In this document: positions 44,465-53,468 of the stretch, piece after piece
How positions within the stretch are numbered: position 1 is the first letter of the stretch
Layout: the number at the start of each line of letters is the position of its first letter
From: Flammeovirga kamogawensis
Lineage (GTDB): Bacteria > Bacteroidota > Bacteroidia > Cytophagales > Flammeovirgaceae
Assembly (NCBI RefSeq): GCF_018736065.1
Contig: NZ_CP076129.1
Location: 62,001 to 126,000 of the forward strand
DNA length: 64,000 nucleotides
Direction: 5' to 3'
Position numbers and translations under genes: made by a program
Notes under the pieces: model-generated
What the model saw: the letters and a program-made list of their open reading frames with translations, nothing else
What the model was told of the DNA's origin: nothing
Database searches by the model: none

Positions 44465-45645
44465 GTTGAAGTATGTAATGTCGTTTTTTGTTCTTGTGAA
44501 GTTTCTGTTGTAAAACTTCTATAAAAAATGAAAAGTGTTATACAGAAACCGACTGCTGAACACCAAAATGGTGCTGTTAAGGAGATCTTATCTACTGTAT
44601 ATCCTGCAATTATTGATGAACTTAATACCCCAAAATTCTGTAATAAATGAATGCGACTATAATCTGTAGCATATTCATCTGGGGTACTAAATTTAAAGGC
44701 CACCACATCAAATTGTACATAGAGTTGAAAGACGGCCCAACCATAAATAATACGCCCTATAAATACAATAGAGTCAACGCCTACACCTTGTAAACTAATG
44801 CCTAAAATTCCTAGAATAAAGGCATTGATAATTTGTACTCTATATGTTTTTTTTGATTTGTATTTATGTGTAAACCACAAAGCAAATAAGCCAACTAAGG
44901 CAGGGATTGAATACACAAAACCTGACGCAAGCTTATGATTATACGCTGATATTGCTTCCCAATAAATAGAAAAGAAAGGACGTATAAAAAAGGTACTGAA
45001 ATAAAGAAGCATTGTAATTAATCCTATTTTTAAAATGGGTGTTTTAATTCTAAAAAATGGAGTAATAGTCTGTTCAATTTTTTCCTTTTTTACAGAATGT
45101 TTGCGGATAAATTTTATATAAATACACATCAGGAATTGAAAAGCATCTCCTAAGGCCATAATAATAAAAATATAGCCTGTGTTTAAATAGTCAACAATAC
45201 CGCCTCCTATAAATGCTCCTACAATTGCCCCTAAATGCACTATAACAGATAAAATACTAATAGAAGTACTGTGTTCTTCTTCTGTACTTAAACGCATAAT
45301 ATATGGGTAAATTAACAGATAGCTCCCTTTAAAAAACAGCATGCTCATGGCACATAACCAAAACATAGAAAGTTCTTGTACCCAATACATTCCTAGGCAT
45401 AAAAAACCTGCAATACACTGCGTAAATATTAGAAGTGTAAATAAATTTACTTTCTTCTGTACACGTGCCCAAAAAGGAAACGAGATCATTATTACTAAGC
45501 AAGATGCAGCTAAATAATACCCAACATGTTCAGGTTGCCACATATTAAACCTCTCACCAAAAAATTGAGGAAAGAAGGGGTGTAACATTGTATCGCTAAC
45601 TACTGCGATTAATGTCATGACCATTAATAAAATTTTTGTGTTCAT
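44461..45645 (-). CDS. MFS transporter, probable siderophore exporter
   Basis: A 394-residue protein with 12 hydrophobic segments, of the major facilitator type. It is embedded inside the siderophore operon: one base separates its start from the monooxygenase stop, and its stop overlaps the GNAT start. This makes export of the finished siderophore, or of a precursor, the likely task. The substrate itself is inferred from context. Confidence 0.82.
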   Translation of the reverse strand: MNTKILLMVMTLIAVVSDTMLHPFFPQFFGERFNMWQPEHVGYYLAASCLVIMISFPFWARVQKKVNLFTLLIFTQCIAGFLCLGMYWVQELSMFWLCAMSMLFFKGSYLLIYPYIMRLSTEEEHSTSISILSVIVHLGAIVGAFIGGGIVDYLNTGYIFIIMALGDAFQFLMCIYIKFIRKHSVKKEKIEQTITPFFRIKTPILKIGLITMLLYFSTFFIRPFFSIYWEAISAYNHKLASGFVYSIPALVGLFALWFTHKYKSKKTYRVQIINAFILGILGISLQGVGVDSIVFIGRIIYGWAVFQLYVQFDVVAFKFSTPDEYATDYSRIHLLQNFGVLSSSIIAGYTVDKISLTAPFWCSAVGFCITLFIFYRSFTTETSQEQKTTLHTST

Positions 45646-45646
45646 T

Positions 45647-46963
45647 TTAGACTAAACTTTCTTCAATGACCTCTTCTTGTTCGTTAACATCAAATTGTTG
45701 GAAAGCAATTCTTTCTTCTACAGGATAGTATTCTTTGCCTGTTATTTCTTTTATGATATAGGAGTTTCTATAACAAGCCATACCTAAATCTGGAGTAACA
45801 AAACCATGTGTATAAAGCTCCACATTTTGAACAAAAATCTTGTCTCCACTTTTATCAATCGTATAATTTCTATTGGCTAGAGGTCTATCTTTTTCGTCAA
45901 ACTGAATATGCCTACGTAGCCCCTCCATAAAGAATGGTGTTTTATAGCTGTAACCTGTAGCCATAACTACAGCCTCTGTAGAATGTCGGTATTTTTTACC
46001 TTGTTCTTGTTGCTCAACAATTAATTCAATACTATTCTCTTTTTCAGAAGATGAAGCTACTCTTGAACTTGTTCTTAAGTTTACATTGATTGGAGAGGTG
46101 AGTTTTTTAGCATATATAGTATCAAAAATTCCATTAATAAGATCAGAATTAATGCCTTTGTATAAATGCTTTTGTTCTTGTAAAAGAGCCTCTCGTTTAG
46201 ATAATGGTAGGGAGTAGAAATAATCTACATACTCAGGCGATGTCATTTCTAATGTGAGTTTGGTGTACTCCATTGGGAAAAACCTATGCGATCTTGTAAT
46301 CCAATTTAAAGTATAATTGTGGGTGTCAATTTCTGCCAATAGATCACTAAAAACTTCTGCAGCACTTTGTCCACTACCTACCACTGTAATAGCTTTTTTT
46401 TCTTGTAATTTCTTTTTGTTTGGTAAATATTGAGAGGTGTGAATTACATTCTTTCCCAAGCCTTTTAATGCAGTAGGAACATGAGGAGATGTACCTGTTC
46501 CTAATACAATTTTTCTACTAATAAAGGTTTCATGCTCTTGGTTGTTTCCTGTTATACAAGATATATAAAACAAGTCCTCGTCCTCGTTATAGCAGATCAT
46601 ATCTACTTTTTTAGAAAATAAAAGGTTATCTAATTGTTGTACCACCCATTGGCAATATTGGTTGTATTCATTCCTGAGTAACAAGAAATCTTCTTTAATA
46701 TAAAAAGAATAAATTTTACCCTTTTGTTTTATATAATTTAAAAATGAATAAGGGCTTGTAGGGTCAGCTAGCGTTACGAGGTCAGCCATGAAAGGTACTT
46801 GTAAAGTGGTATCTTCTAAGAGCAAACCTGGGTGCCAGTTAAATTTTTCCCTTTGATCTAAAAATAAACAATCGAGTTCATCAATAGGTGCTGTTAAGCA
46901 TGCTAAACCTAGATTGAATGGACCAATTCCCACCCCAATAATATCATATATTTTTTCTTGCAT
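45647..46963 (-). CDS. Lysine/ornithine/diamine N-monooxygenase (IucD/AlcA/DesB-like)
   Basis: A 438-residue flavoenzyme. The FAD motif GVGIGPFNLGLACL is at the N-terminus, the NADPH motif VVGSGQSAAEVFSDL near residue 200, and the C-terminal ATGYSYKTPF is the family ATGY signature. It hydroxylates the terminal amine of a diamine or amino acid to start hydroxamate formation. Because the first gene of the operon is a decarboxylase, cadaverine or putrescine is the more likely substrate than lysine or ornithine. The gap to the decarboxylase gene is 13 bases. Confidence 0.9.
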   Translation of the reverse strand: MQEKIYDIIGVGIGPFNLGLACLTAPIDELDCLFLDQREKFNWHPGLLLEDTTLQVPFMADLVTLADPTSPYSFLNYIKQKGKIYSFYIKEDFLLLRNEYNQYCQWVVQQLDNLLFSKKVDMICYNEDEDLFYISCITGNNQEHETFISRKIVLGTGTSPHVPTALKGLGKNVIHTSQYLPNKKKLQEKKAITVVGSGQSAAEVFSDLLAEIDTHNYTLNWITRSHRFFPMEYTKLTLEMTSPEYVDYFYSLPLSKREALLQEQKHLYKGINSDLINGIFDTIYAKKLTSPINVNLRTSSRVASSSEKENSIELIVEQQEQGKKYRHSTEAVVMATGYSYKTPFFMEGLRRHIQFDEKDRPLANRNYTIDKSGDKIFVQNVELYTHGFVTPDLGMACYRNSYIIKEITGKEYYPVEERIAFQQFDVNEQEEVIEESLV

Positions 46964-46976
46964 TGTAGTAATGTGT

Positions 46977-48512
46977 TTAGATAAATTGTTTTTCTTCTTC
47001 TAATAATTGCTTACCAATCATAGATAGAATAGATAAGATTTCTTCAAAATTTTCTTTACTCATTGTTGGGTTAAGGATAGTAAATTTTAAGTAGTTATTA
47101 CCATTAAACTTAGTACCAGCAACAACAGCTTGTCCGTTAGAGAAAAGTTTTTTTCGAATAAGAATATTTAATTGATTTAATTGTTCTGCATTTAAATTGG
47201 CAGGGGCAAATCTAAATACCAAGCAATGTAGAGAAGGAGGGTTGAGCAGTTCAAATTCTTTTCTATTTTGAATACAATCGGCTGCTACTTTTGTTAAGCC
47301 AAGAGTTTGATCATAATAGCTTCCTAACTTTTCAGTACCCATAAGCCTAAACGTTAACCAAAGTTTTAGTGCATCAAACCTTTTGGTTGTTTGTAATGAT
47401 TTATCAACCTGGTTTGGTACACCTGCATCTTTACTAGCTTTTGGATTTAAGTATTCTGCATGGTGACTTATTAGATTAAGATTATGAGGTTCTTTTACGA
47501 TAAAGCCACTGCAACTAACAGTTTGGAAATACGTTTTATGATAATCTATTGTTGTAGAATCCGATTTTCCTATTCCATCTAACAAGTATTTGTATTCGTT
47601 AGAAAGTAGTAAACCTCCACCAACTGCTGCGTCTACATGATACCACAATTGATACCTTTCTGTAATTACTCCAATACTTTTTAATGGATCGATGCTGCCA
47701 TAATCTGTTGTTCCTGCAGTTGCTACTACACCAATGGGGCAATTGCCATCAATAAATTCTTTAAGAATAGCAGATTCTAATGCTTCACTATCCATTTTAA
47801 AATGCTCATCAACAGGAATACTTATTACAGCATCTTCTCCTAAGCCAAGTAACGCAGCACTTTTCTTAACGCTAAAGTGACTACATTCTGAGCAGAATAT
47901 TTTCAACTTTCCTTTATCGGTATTTACCCCAAATTTTGTTACATCGTACTGTTGCTTCTTTTGGTAGAAAGAATCTCTCATTAATAGAATTGCCATAAGG
48001 TTAGATTGTGTTCCACCACTAGTAAAAACACCGTCTGGGGTTGTATATCCAATTTGTTTACCCGTCCAGTCAATTAGTTTTTGCTCTATTAATGTTCCTC
48101 CAGCACTTTGATCCCAAGTATCTAAAGAGGAATTTATCGCAGAAAGTATTTGCTCACCAATTAAAGAGGGAATAACAATCGGGCAATTAAGATGCGCAAT
48201 GTATTTAGGTAAATGAAAAGCTACTGCATGTTTTAGATAGATTTCTTGAAGTTCTTCAAATACAAGATGCGAAGAAGTAGGCGCCTCTTTAAAATCAATT
48301 TTATCTACAACTTTTTGAAGTTCCTCGTGTTCAACTCCACTAAAAGGCTGTGTTCTATTTTGTAAGAAAGAAAGTACATTTTGAGTGGCTGTACTAATTC
48401 CTTTTTTGTATTTATCAATACTGTCTTTATCATGGTTGAACAGATCAGACAAGTCTAATTTCTCCTGTGTGATGTTCATGTTGTTGTTGTCAATTAATAG
48501 TTTCGTTACCAT
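46977..48512 (-). CDS. PLP-dependent decarboxylase (group II, DesA-like)
   Basis: A 511-residue pyridoxal-phosphate enzyme. The cofactor-binding Lys is in IDYHKTYFQTVSCSGF near residue 326; WYHVDAAVGGGLLLSN and FTSGGTQSNLMAILL are typical of the aromatic/glutamate/diaminobutyrate decarboxylase family and of DesA lysine decarboxylases in siderophore clusters. It would supply the diamine for the monooxygenase. It is the first gene of the operon. Two starts are possible (MVTKLLIDNNN or MNITQEKLDL, 11 codons apart); I use the first. A still longer upstream frame is AT-rich and hydrophobic and is rejected. Confidence 0.88.
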   Translation of the reverse strand: MVTKLLIDNNNMNITQEKLDLSDLFNHDKDSIDKYKKGISTATQNVLSFLQNRTQPFSGVEHEELQKVVDKIDFKEAPTSSHLVFEELQEIYLKHAVAFHLPKYIAHLNCPIVIPSLIGEQILSAINSSLDTWDQSAGGTLIEQKLIDWTGKQIGYTTPDGVFTSGGTQSNLMAILLMRDSFYQKKQQYDVTKFGVNTDKGKLKIFCSECSHFSVKKSAALLGLGEDAVISIPVDEHFKMDSEALESAILKEFIDGNCPIGVVATAGTTDYGSIDPLKSIGVITERYQLWYHVDAAVGGGLLLSNEYKYLLDGIGKSDSTTIDYHKTYFQTVSCSGFIVKEPHNLNLISHHAEYLNPKASKDAGVPNQVDKSLQTTKRFDALKLWLTFRLMGTEKLGSYYDQTLGLTKVAADCIQNRKEFELLNPPSLHCLVFRFAPANLNAEQLNQLNILIRKKLFSNGQAVVAGTKFNGNNYLKFTILNPTMSKENFEEILSILSMIGKQLLEEEKQFI

Positions 48513-48832
48513 TCTGGTTTTATTTATTGTTGAGTGTGTTTTATTTAGAATGATTTTAAATAACATCACAAAGATTGGGTGATTAAACGTACTAAAACTA
48601 TCGATATCAGAAATAATAATTACGAAAAACGGTATTCTATATTTTAAGTATTTGTTTACTGTGTTTGATAAGTACAATAATATATTGCTTAATTGATTTT
48701 ATTGATGTTTTAGTATTTTTATAATACAATTTATGTAAATAGCTTTCTTGTTCTATATTATTTTTAATCAATCTAAATAAGATCTATGTTTGTGTCACAA
48801 AATAACTATTGGAACAACAAATTATCTCAGTA
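48513..48832. promoter_or_regulatory. Divergent promoter region of the siderophore locus
   Basis: About 320 AT-rich bases separate the biosynthesis operon (minus) from the araC-tonB receptor operon (plus). It must carry both promoters and probably iron-dependent operator sites. I cannot mark a convincing Fur box by eye. A TATGTTTG at 48785-48792 fits the -7 consensus TAnnTTTG for the plus strand, but no good -33 TTG sits at the right distance. Confidence 0.5.
48785..48792 (+). promoter_or_regulatory. Possible -7 promoter element upstream of the AraC regulator
   Basis: TATGTTTG matches the Bacteroidota -7 motif TAnnTTTG about 40 bases before the ATG. The -33 half is not convincing. Confidence 0.3.
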
Positions 48833-49798
48833 ATGGAGCAAGATATTGCTTTTGTAAATACACTTTCAGCATCTCTCTTTAATCTTAGTAATACTATTAA
48901 AATAGAGAAAAAGAACACATCAACATTTGAAAATAGGGTTTGGAAGAACCCAAACATAAATGGAAACTTTAATATAATAAGTAATCAATCTTATGAAATA
49001 TATACAATCTCAATAGAAGCAAGAGAACCCATAAATTTTGTTTTAGATACCAACGAAGACGAGGTCTTTCTATTATTCAGTTTAAAGAAAGATGGCTTAA
49101 AATTAAATGTAAATACAAACAAAGAAACATTATTAAAAACAGAAGTTGCCTATATAAGAAGTAATACACGCTCAGAATATCAATTTATAAATAAAGAACA
49201 AATAGAAGTAATTGTCTTTTCTTTAAAAAAACAGTTCTTCGAATTGCCATTAATCAAATTATCTATAGACGAACTGCTTCATTATTTTTTTAATGTTGAA
49301 GGAGGAGAGTTAGACCGATCTTTTAAAGTAAATGAAAATATAAATAAAATCTTAACCGAAATACAGCTCAATAAAAAGCAAGGAGAATGTGCCTTATTAT
49401 ACATCAACGCTAAAGTTCTAGAACTAATAACAGAAGTTTTAGAAACGTTTATGGTATTAGAAGAACTAGAGGAAGGAAAAGATGAAAAATTAATTAAAGT
49501 AAAAAGAATAATTACTGAAAATATCAATATCCATTATTCTATTCCTGAATTAGCGAAAATGATAGGAATGAATGAGTCTTATTTAAAGAAACGTTTTAAA
49601 GAGGTTTTTAAAGAAACAATTTTTGAATATGCGAATAAGAAAAGAATGCATCAAGCTAAAATTCTGCTTTCTTCCTCTTGTTTACCTATCTCAATAATAT
49701 CTGATAGAGTTGGGTATCAGCATGCATCTCATTTTTCTTATGCGTTTAAAAAATACATAGGAGATGCACCAAATAAATATAGAACAGATAATAAATAG
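48833..49798 (+). CDS. AraC-family regulator (PchR-like)
   Basis: A 321-residue regulator. The last about 85 residues hold two helix-turn-helix motifs (YSIPELAKMIGMNESYLKKR and ISDRVGYQHASHFSYAFKKY) typical of AraC/XylS proteins. The N-terminal about 220 residues are a sensor part like that of siderophore-responsive PchR regulators. It lies between the divergent biosynthesis operon and the receptor gene (12 bases upstream of it), so it probably activates one or both in response to the ferric siderophore. An in-frame TTG 24 bases upstream is an alternative start. Confidence 0.85.
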   Translation: MEQDIAFVNTLSASLFNLSNTIKIEKKNTSTFENRVWKNPNINGNFNIISNQSYEIYTISIEAREPINFVLDTNEDEVFLLFSLKKDGLKLNVNTNKETLLKTEVAYIRSNTRSEYQFINKEQIEVIVFSLKKQFFELPLIKLSIDELLHYFFNVEGGELDRSFKVNENINKILTEIQLNKKQGECALLYINAKVLELITEVLETFMVLEELEEGKDEKLIKVKRIITENINIHYSIPELAKMIGMNESYLKKRFKEVFKETIFEYANKKRMHQAKILLSSSCLPISIISDRVGYQHASHFSYAFKKYIGDAPNKYRTDNK

Positions 49799-49810
49799 AA
49801 TTTAAAATAA

Positions 49811-52144
49811 ATGAAATATATCCTCATTTTTTGCCTTGTCATTTTTCAAGGCCTAGAAGCATATTGCCAAAATAGTTTAGAGGGGTTTATTAAAGATGAT
49901 AAGAAAAACCCTATTCCTTATGCTATTGTACAACTTACTGAAAGCAATACAACAGTAAGAAGTGATGCAAAAGGGAAAGTAGTATTTAAAGATTTACAAG
50001 AAGGAACTTATACACTTTATGTCAATTTTTTAGGCTACAAACCAGTAACAAAAAAGGTTGTGGTTAGTGCAAATACTAATTTTCTGATTGTACTCCAAGA
50101 AGATGTCCAAGAGTTAGATCAAGTAGTAGTTTATGGTAAAACAGAAGCAACCTTACTAAGGGAAGAAGCCTATGCTGTAGAAGTTATAGAAACAGAAGGT
50201 TTAAAGAACTCTACTGTAGATGCAAGCCAGCTTTTAGGAAGAATTTCTGGAGTAAATATTAGACAAGATGGAGGACTAGGATCTAGCTTTGATTTATCGT
50301 TAAACGGACTTTCTGGAAATAGAATTAGAACATTTATTAATGGAATTCCAATGGATTATTTTGGCACTTCTTTAACCCTTAATAATTTCCCAGTTAATCA
50401 GATTGAAGGAATTGAGGTGTATAAAGGTGCTGTTCCCATTCATCTTTCGTCAGATGCACTAGGTGGAGCAGTAAATGTAGTTACCAATCATAAACCCATT
50501 AATTATTTGGATGCATCTTATTCTTACGGCAGTTTTAAAACACATAGGGCTTCTATAAATGCACAATACCATAATGAGAAATCTGGTTTTACAACACGTA
50601 TTAAATCCTTTTTAAACCATAGTGATAATGATTACGAAATTGATGTAAATCTGTTAGATTTTGAATCAGGCAAATTAGATGAAAACACAACAAAAGTAAA
50701 ACGTTTTCACGATGCTTATACCTCTAAAATGACATGGGTAGAGGCAGGGTTGATGAATAAAAAATATGCCGATGAATTAATGTTTGGTGTTTTAGTTTCT
50801 GATAATTTTAAAGAAATTCAACAAAACCCTTATGCCACAGGTACACCGGCTTTTCCTGTTGGTGAGGCCTTCTCTAAAGAAGAAAAATTGATCTATAATT
50901 TTGCTTATCGAAAGCAAGATTTATTTGTAAAGGGACTCTCTTTAAATAGTTATGTAGTTTTTGTTGATGCAGTAGCCAATAATGTAGATAAGAGCCCGAA
51001 TAGATACGATTGGCATGGGAATTACAAAGCAGATGCACACCCTACAACGGGAGAGATGGGTAGAAAATCTGATTTCACCATGGATACAGAAAACCTACTT
51101 GGTAATATAAATGGAGAATATGCTTTTGCGAACCACCATAGTGTGGCTTTAAATTATTCTTTAAATAGTCTTACAGTAAAGGGTGAGGATAAATATCAGC
51201 CACAAAACAATACTCAATTTTCTAACCCAAATACTGTAGATAAACATGTTTGGGGCGCATCTTATACGTATTCTGTATTTGATGATAAATGGAGTACAAT
51301 CGCTTTTGCTAAAAAGTATTACTATAATTTATTTGCCATACAATCTAATTTTCAAGGAACAGAATCATCTGATTTTATTTATAAAAATGATGCTCTTGGC
51401 TATGGAATTGCCTCTACTTTTAAACTCAAACATTTTCAATTTAAAACCTCTTACGAAAAAGCGTATCGATTTCCCGAATCGTATGAGTTATTTGGTGATG
51501 GTATAAATGTTATTCCTAACCAAGAACTTTTACCAGAAGAAAGTGATAACCTAAATTTTGGTGTCAAATACCAAACCTTAAAAGCAAATAATTATCAAAT
51601 AGAAATGAATTTATTTGTACGTAATACAAAAAACTATATAAGGTTTGAACCTAAGATGAACCGAAGTTTTTACGTCAATGATCCCAAAGTAATTTCTAAA
51701 GGAATTGATGTAACAACAAGTTATGTTTTTTCTAAAAAGTTTACAGCAAGTTTAGCAGGTACGTATCTCGATCTAAGAAATAACGATAAAGATCAAATTG
51801 TTTACAATGACCGATTACCAAATGAGCCTTACTTATTCGGTAACATGACGCTTGTTTATAATCAGGTGTTGCCTAAAAAGCAAATGCTTTCTGTAACGGG
51901 AATATCAAGATATGTACATGAATTCTATCTATTGTGGCCAAGTTTAGCTGCATCAGAATCAAAATCAATAATACCAAGTCAACTGACTTTTAATATAGAT
52001 CTAACATACACATTTAAAGAAGGGAAATACAACCTCTCTTTGTTATGTGCAAACGTACTCAATGCAAAGGTTTACGATAATTTAAATCAGCAAAAACCGG
52101 GTCGTGCTTTTAGTATCAAGGCACGTTATTTTATTCAGAATTAA
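49811..52144 (+). CDS. TonB-dependent siderophore receptor
   Basis: A 777-residue outer membrane receptor. Signal peptide (about 1-19), then a CarboxypepD_reg-like domain (about 22-100, NPIPYAIVQLTESNTTVRSD), a plug (about 115-225 with NGIPMDYFGTSLTLN and SDALGGAVNVVTN), and a 22-strand-type barrel ending ARYFIQN. It is the first uptake gene after the AraC regulator and is followed after 18 bases by the DUF4374 lipoprotein. It would import the ferric hydroxamate made by the neighbouring operon. Confidence 0.9.
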   Translation: MKYILIFCLVIFQGLEAYCQNSLEGFIKDDKKNPIPYAIVQLTESNTTVRSDAKGKVVFKDLQEGTYTLYVNFLGYKPVTKKVVVSANTNFLIVLQEDVQELDQVVVYGKTEATLLREEAYAVEVIETEGLKNSTVDASQLLGRISGVNIRQDGGLGSSFDLSLNGLSGNRIRTFINGIPMDYFGTSLTLNNFPVNQIEGIEVYKGAVPIHLSSDALGGAVNVVTNHKPINYLDASYSYGSFKTHRASINAQYHNEKSGFTTRIKSFLNHSDNDYEIDVNLLDFESGKLDENTTKVKRFHDAYTSKMTWVEAGLMNKKYADELMFGVLVSDNFKEIQQNPYATGTPAFPVGEAFSKEEKLIYNFAYRKQDLFVKGLSLNSYVVFVDAVANNVDKSPNRYDWHGNYKADAHPTTGEMGRKSDFTMDTENLLGNINGEYAFANHHSVALNYSLNSLTVKGEDKYQPQNNTQFSNPNTVDKHVWGASYTYSVFDDKWSTIAFAKKYYYNLFAIQSNFQGTESSDFIYKNDALGYGIASTFKLKHFQFKTSYEKAYRFPESYELFGDGINVIPNQELLPEESDNLNFGVKYQTLKANNYQIEMNLFVRNTKNYIRFEPKMNRSFYVNDPKVISKGIDVTTSYVFSKKFTASLAGTYLDLRNNDKDQIVYNDRLPNEPYLFGNMTLVYNQVLPKKQMLSVTGISRYVHEFYLLWPSLAASESKSIIPSQLTFNIDLTYTFKEGKYNLSLLCANVLNAKVYDNLNQQKPGRAFSIKARYFIQN

Positions 52145-52162
52145 ACAAACTTTTATTTTAAG

Positions 52163-53398
52163 ATGAACAAACAATTCTTACAATCACTTCTACTTTTAAG
52201 TAGCTTTTCTCTTTTTGTTTCATGCGATGAAACGACTTCTACCGTTACACAACCAAGTGTAGAAACAGGATTTGTTGTAGGTATAGAAGCCGCAACAGGA
52301 ACAGACATTTTACTAACTGTTGATACGATTACTTCGGGCACAATTTCCCCTGTAAACCAAGGGATAGAACAACCTGCATGGATGTCTTTCTACGCAGCAG
52401 GAAATATGATTTTAGCAAGTGGATACACAAGCGATAATATTTTAACGGGTTATGAGTTTGCTGGAGAAAATACACAATTAGTAGCTACAGGTCAGCTAGT
52501 AACAGATCAAGGGATTTTTGCAGCGACAAATGTAAATGACGAAGAATTTTTAGCTGTAGGAACCCCAAGAGAAGGTTTTGAAGATAGAGTTATTTATAGT
52601 ATTGATAAACCATCAATGTCTATTTCAGAACGTTTTCTTACTAAAATTGATGAAAGAAAAGCACTTGATTTAGTGGCATTCCCAACAGGTATTTTACAGA
52701 GAGAAAGCAAAGTATATTTATCTTATTACTTAATGGGATCTGGTGCAGTTGTTCCCGCTTTTGCAACACCACTTTCTGATTCTGCTAGAATTGCAGTATA
52801 CAATTATCCATCTATGGAATTTGATAAATACATAAAAGATGATAGAACATCTGATATTGGTAATTATACTTCAAAAACGGCTTTACAAGCAGACGAGAAT
52901 GGAGATATTTATACTTTCTCTACATCATCTAATGCAACAGGTTTTTATCCAACACCTACAAAACCATCTGGTTTTTTAAGAATAAAAAGCGGTGCTACTG
53001 CATTTGATCAAGATTACTTCTTCAATTTTGAAGAGAAAAGTGGAGGAATGAAAATTAATAATGCGGTGTATGCAGGTAATGGTAAAATGGTTGTTAGAAC
53101 AGTAACAGACGATTCTCAACTTTGGGCAACTTATGGTCCAAATACTGATACGCCAATTTGTAGTATTACTATTGCAGATTTGAATGCACAAACAGTAACA
53201 AAAGTAACCGACGTTCCTTTACATGGTGGAGAATGGGGTATTGCTCATCTAGTTAAAGAGGGTAAGGTATACTTAAATATTTCTGATAGTAATGGAGGAT
53301 ATATTTATGAAATTGATCCTGAAACTGCGACAGCCAAGAAAGGTGCTAAAATTGATGGTCATTATGCAAAAGGAATTTTCTCTTTAGAAAAGAACTAA
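52163..53398 (+). CDS. DUF4374 lipoprotein of iron uptake (XusB-like position)
   Basis: A 411-residue lipoprotein with lipobox FVSC (Cys21). The mature part is beta-rich, with repeated short segments (QADENGDIYTFSTSSNATGF, VYAGNGKMVVRTVTDDSQLW) that suggest a propeller. DUF4374 proteins sit next to TonB siderophore receptors. The trio receptor-lipoprotein-PepSY protein has the same order as the XusABC xenosiderophore genes described in Bacteroides thetaiotaomicron, where the lipoprotein binds ferric siderophore at the cell surface. Direct binding here is inferred. Confidence 0.82.
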   Translation: MNKQFLQSLLLLSSFSLFVSCDETTSTVTQPSVETGFVVGIEAATGTDILLTVDTITSGTISPVNQGIEQPAWMSFYAAGNMILASGYTSDNILTGYEFAGENTQLVATGQLVTDQGIFAATNVNDEEFLAVGTPREGFEDRVIYSIDKPSMSISERFLTKIDERKALDLVAFPTGILQRESKVYLSYYLMGSGAVVPAFATPLSDSARIAVYNYPSMEFDKYIKDDRTSDIGNYTSKTALQADENGDIYTFSTSSNATGFYPTPTKPSGFLRIKSGATAFDQDYFFNFEEKSGGMKINNAVYAGNGKMVVRTVTDDSQLWATYGPNTDTPICSITIADLNAQTVTKVTDVPLHGGEWGIAHLVKEGKVYLNISDSNGGYIYEIDPETATAKKGAKIDGHYAKGIFSLEKN

Positions 53399-53412
53399 GC
53401 ACTATCTATTAA

Positions 53413-53446
53413 GTAAAGTGATAGGGAATCGTCTCTATCACTTTAC
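53413..53446 (+). promoter_or_regulatory. Intercistronic hairpin between the DUF4374 and PepSY genes
   Basis: GTAAAGTGATAG and CTATCACTTTAC form a perfect 12-bp stem with a 10-base loop, 22 bases before the PepSY ATG. It could lower expression of the last gene by partial termination or processing. It also argues against the earlier GTG start that would lie within it. Confidence 0.6.
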
Positions 53447-53468
53447 ATACCAATTCAAACATACACTG

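Noticed and set aside
48513-48677. N-terminal extension of the PLP decarboxylase
   Set aside because: The added residues are hydrophobic and AT-driven, do not fit a cytoplasmic enzyme, and would fill the divergent promoter region.
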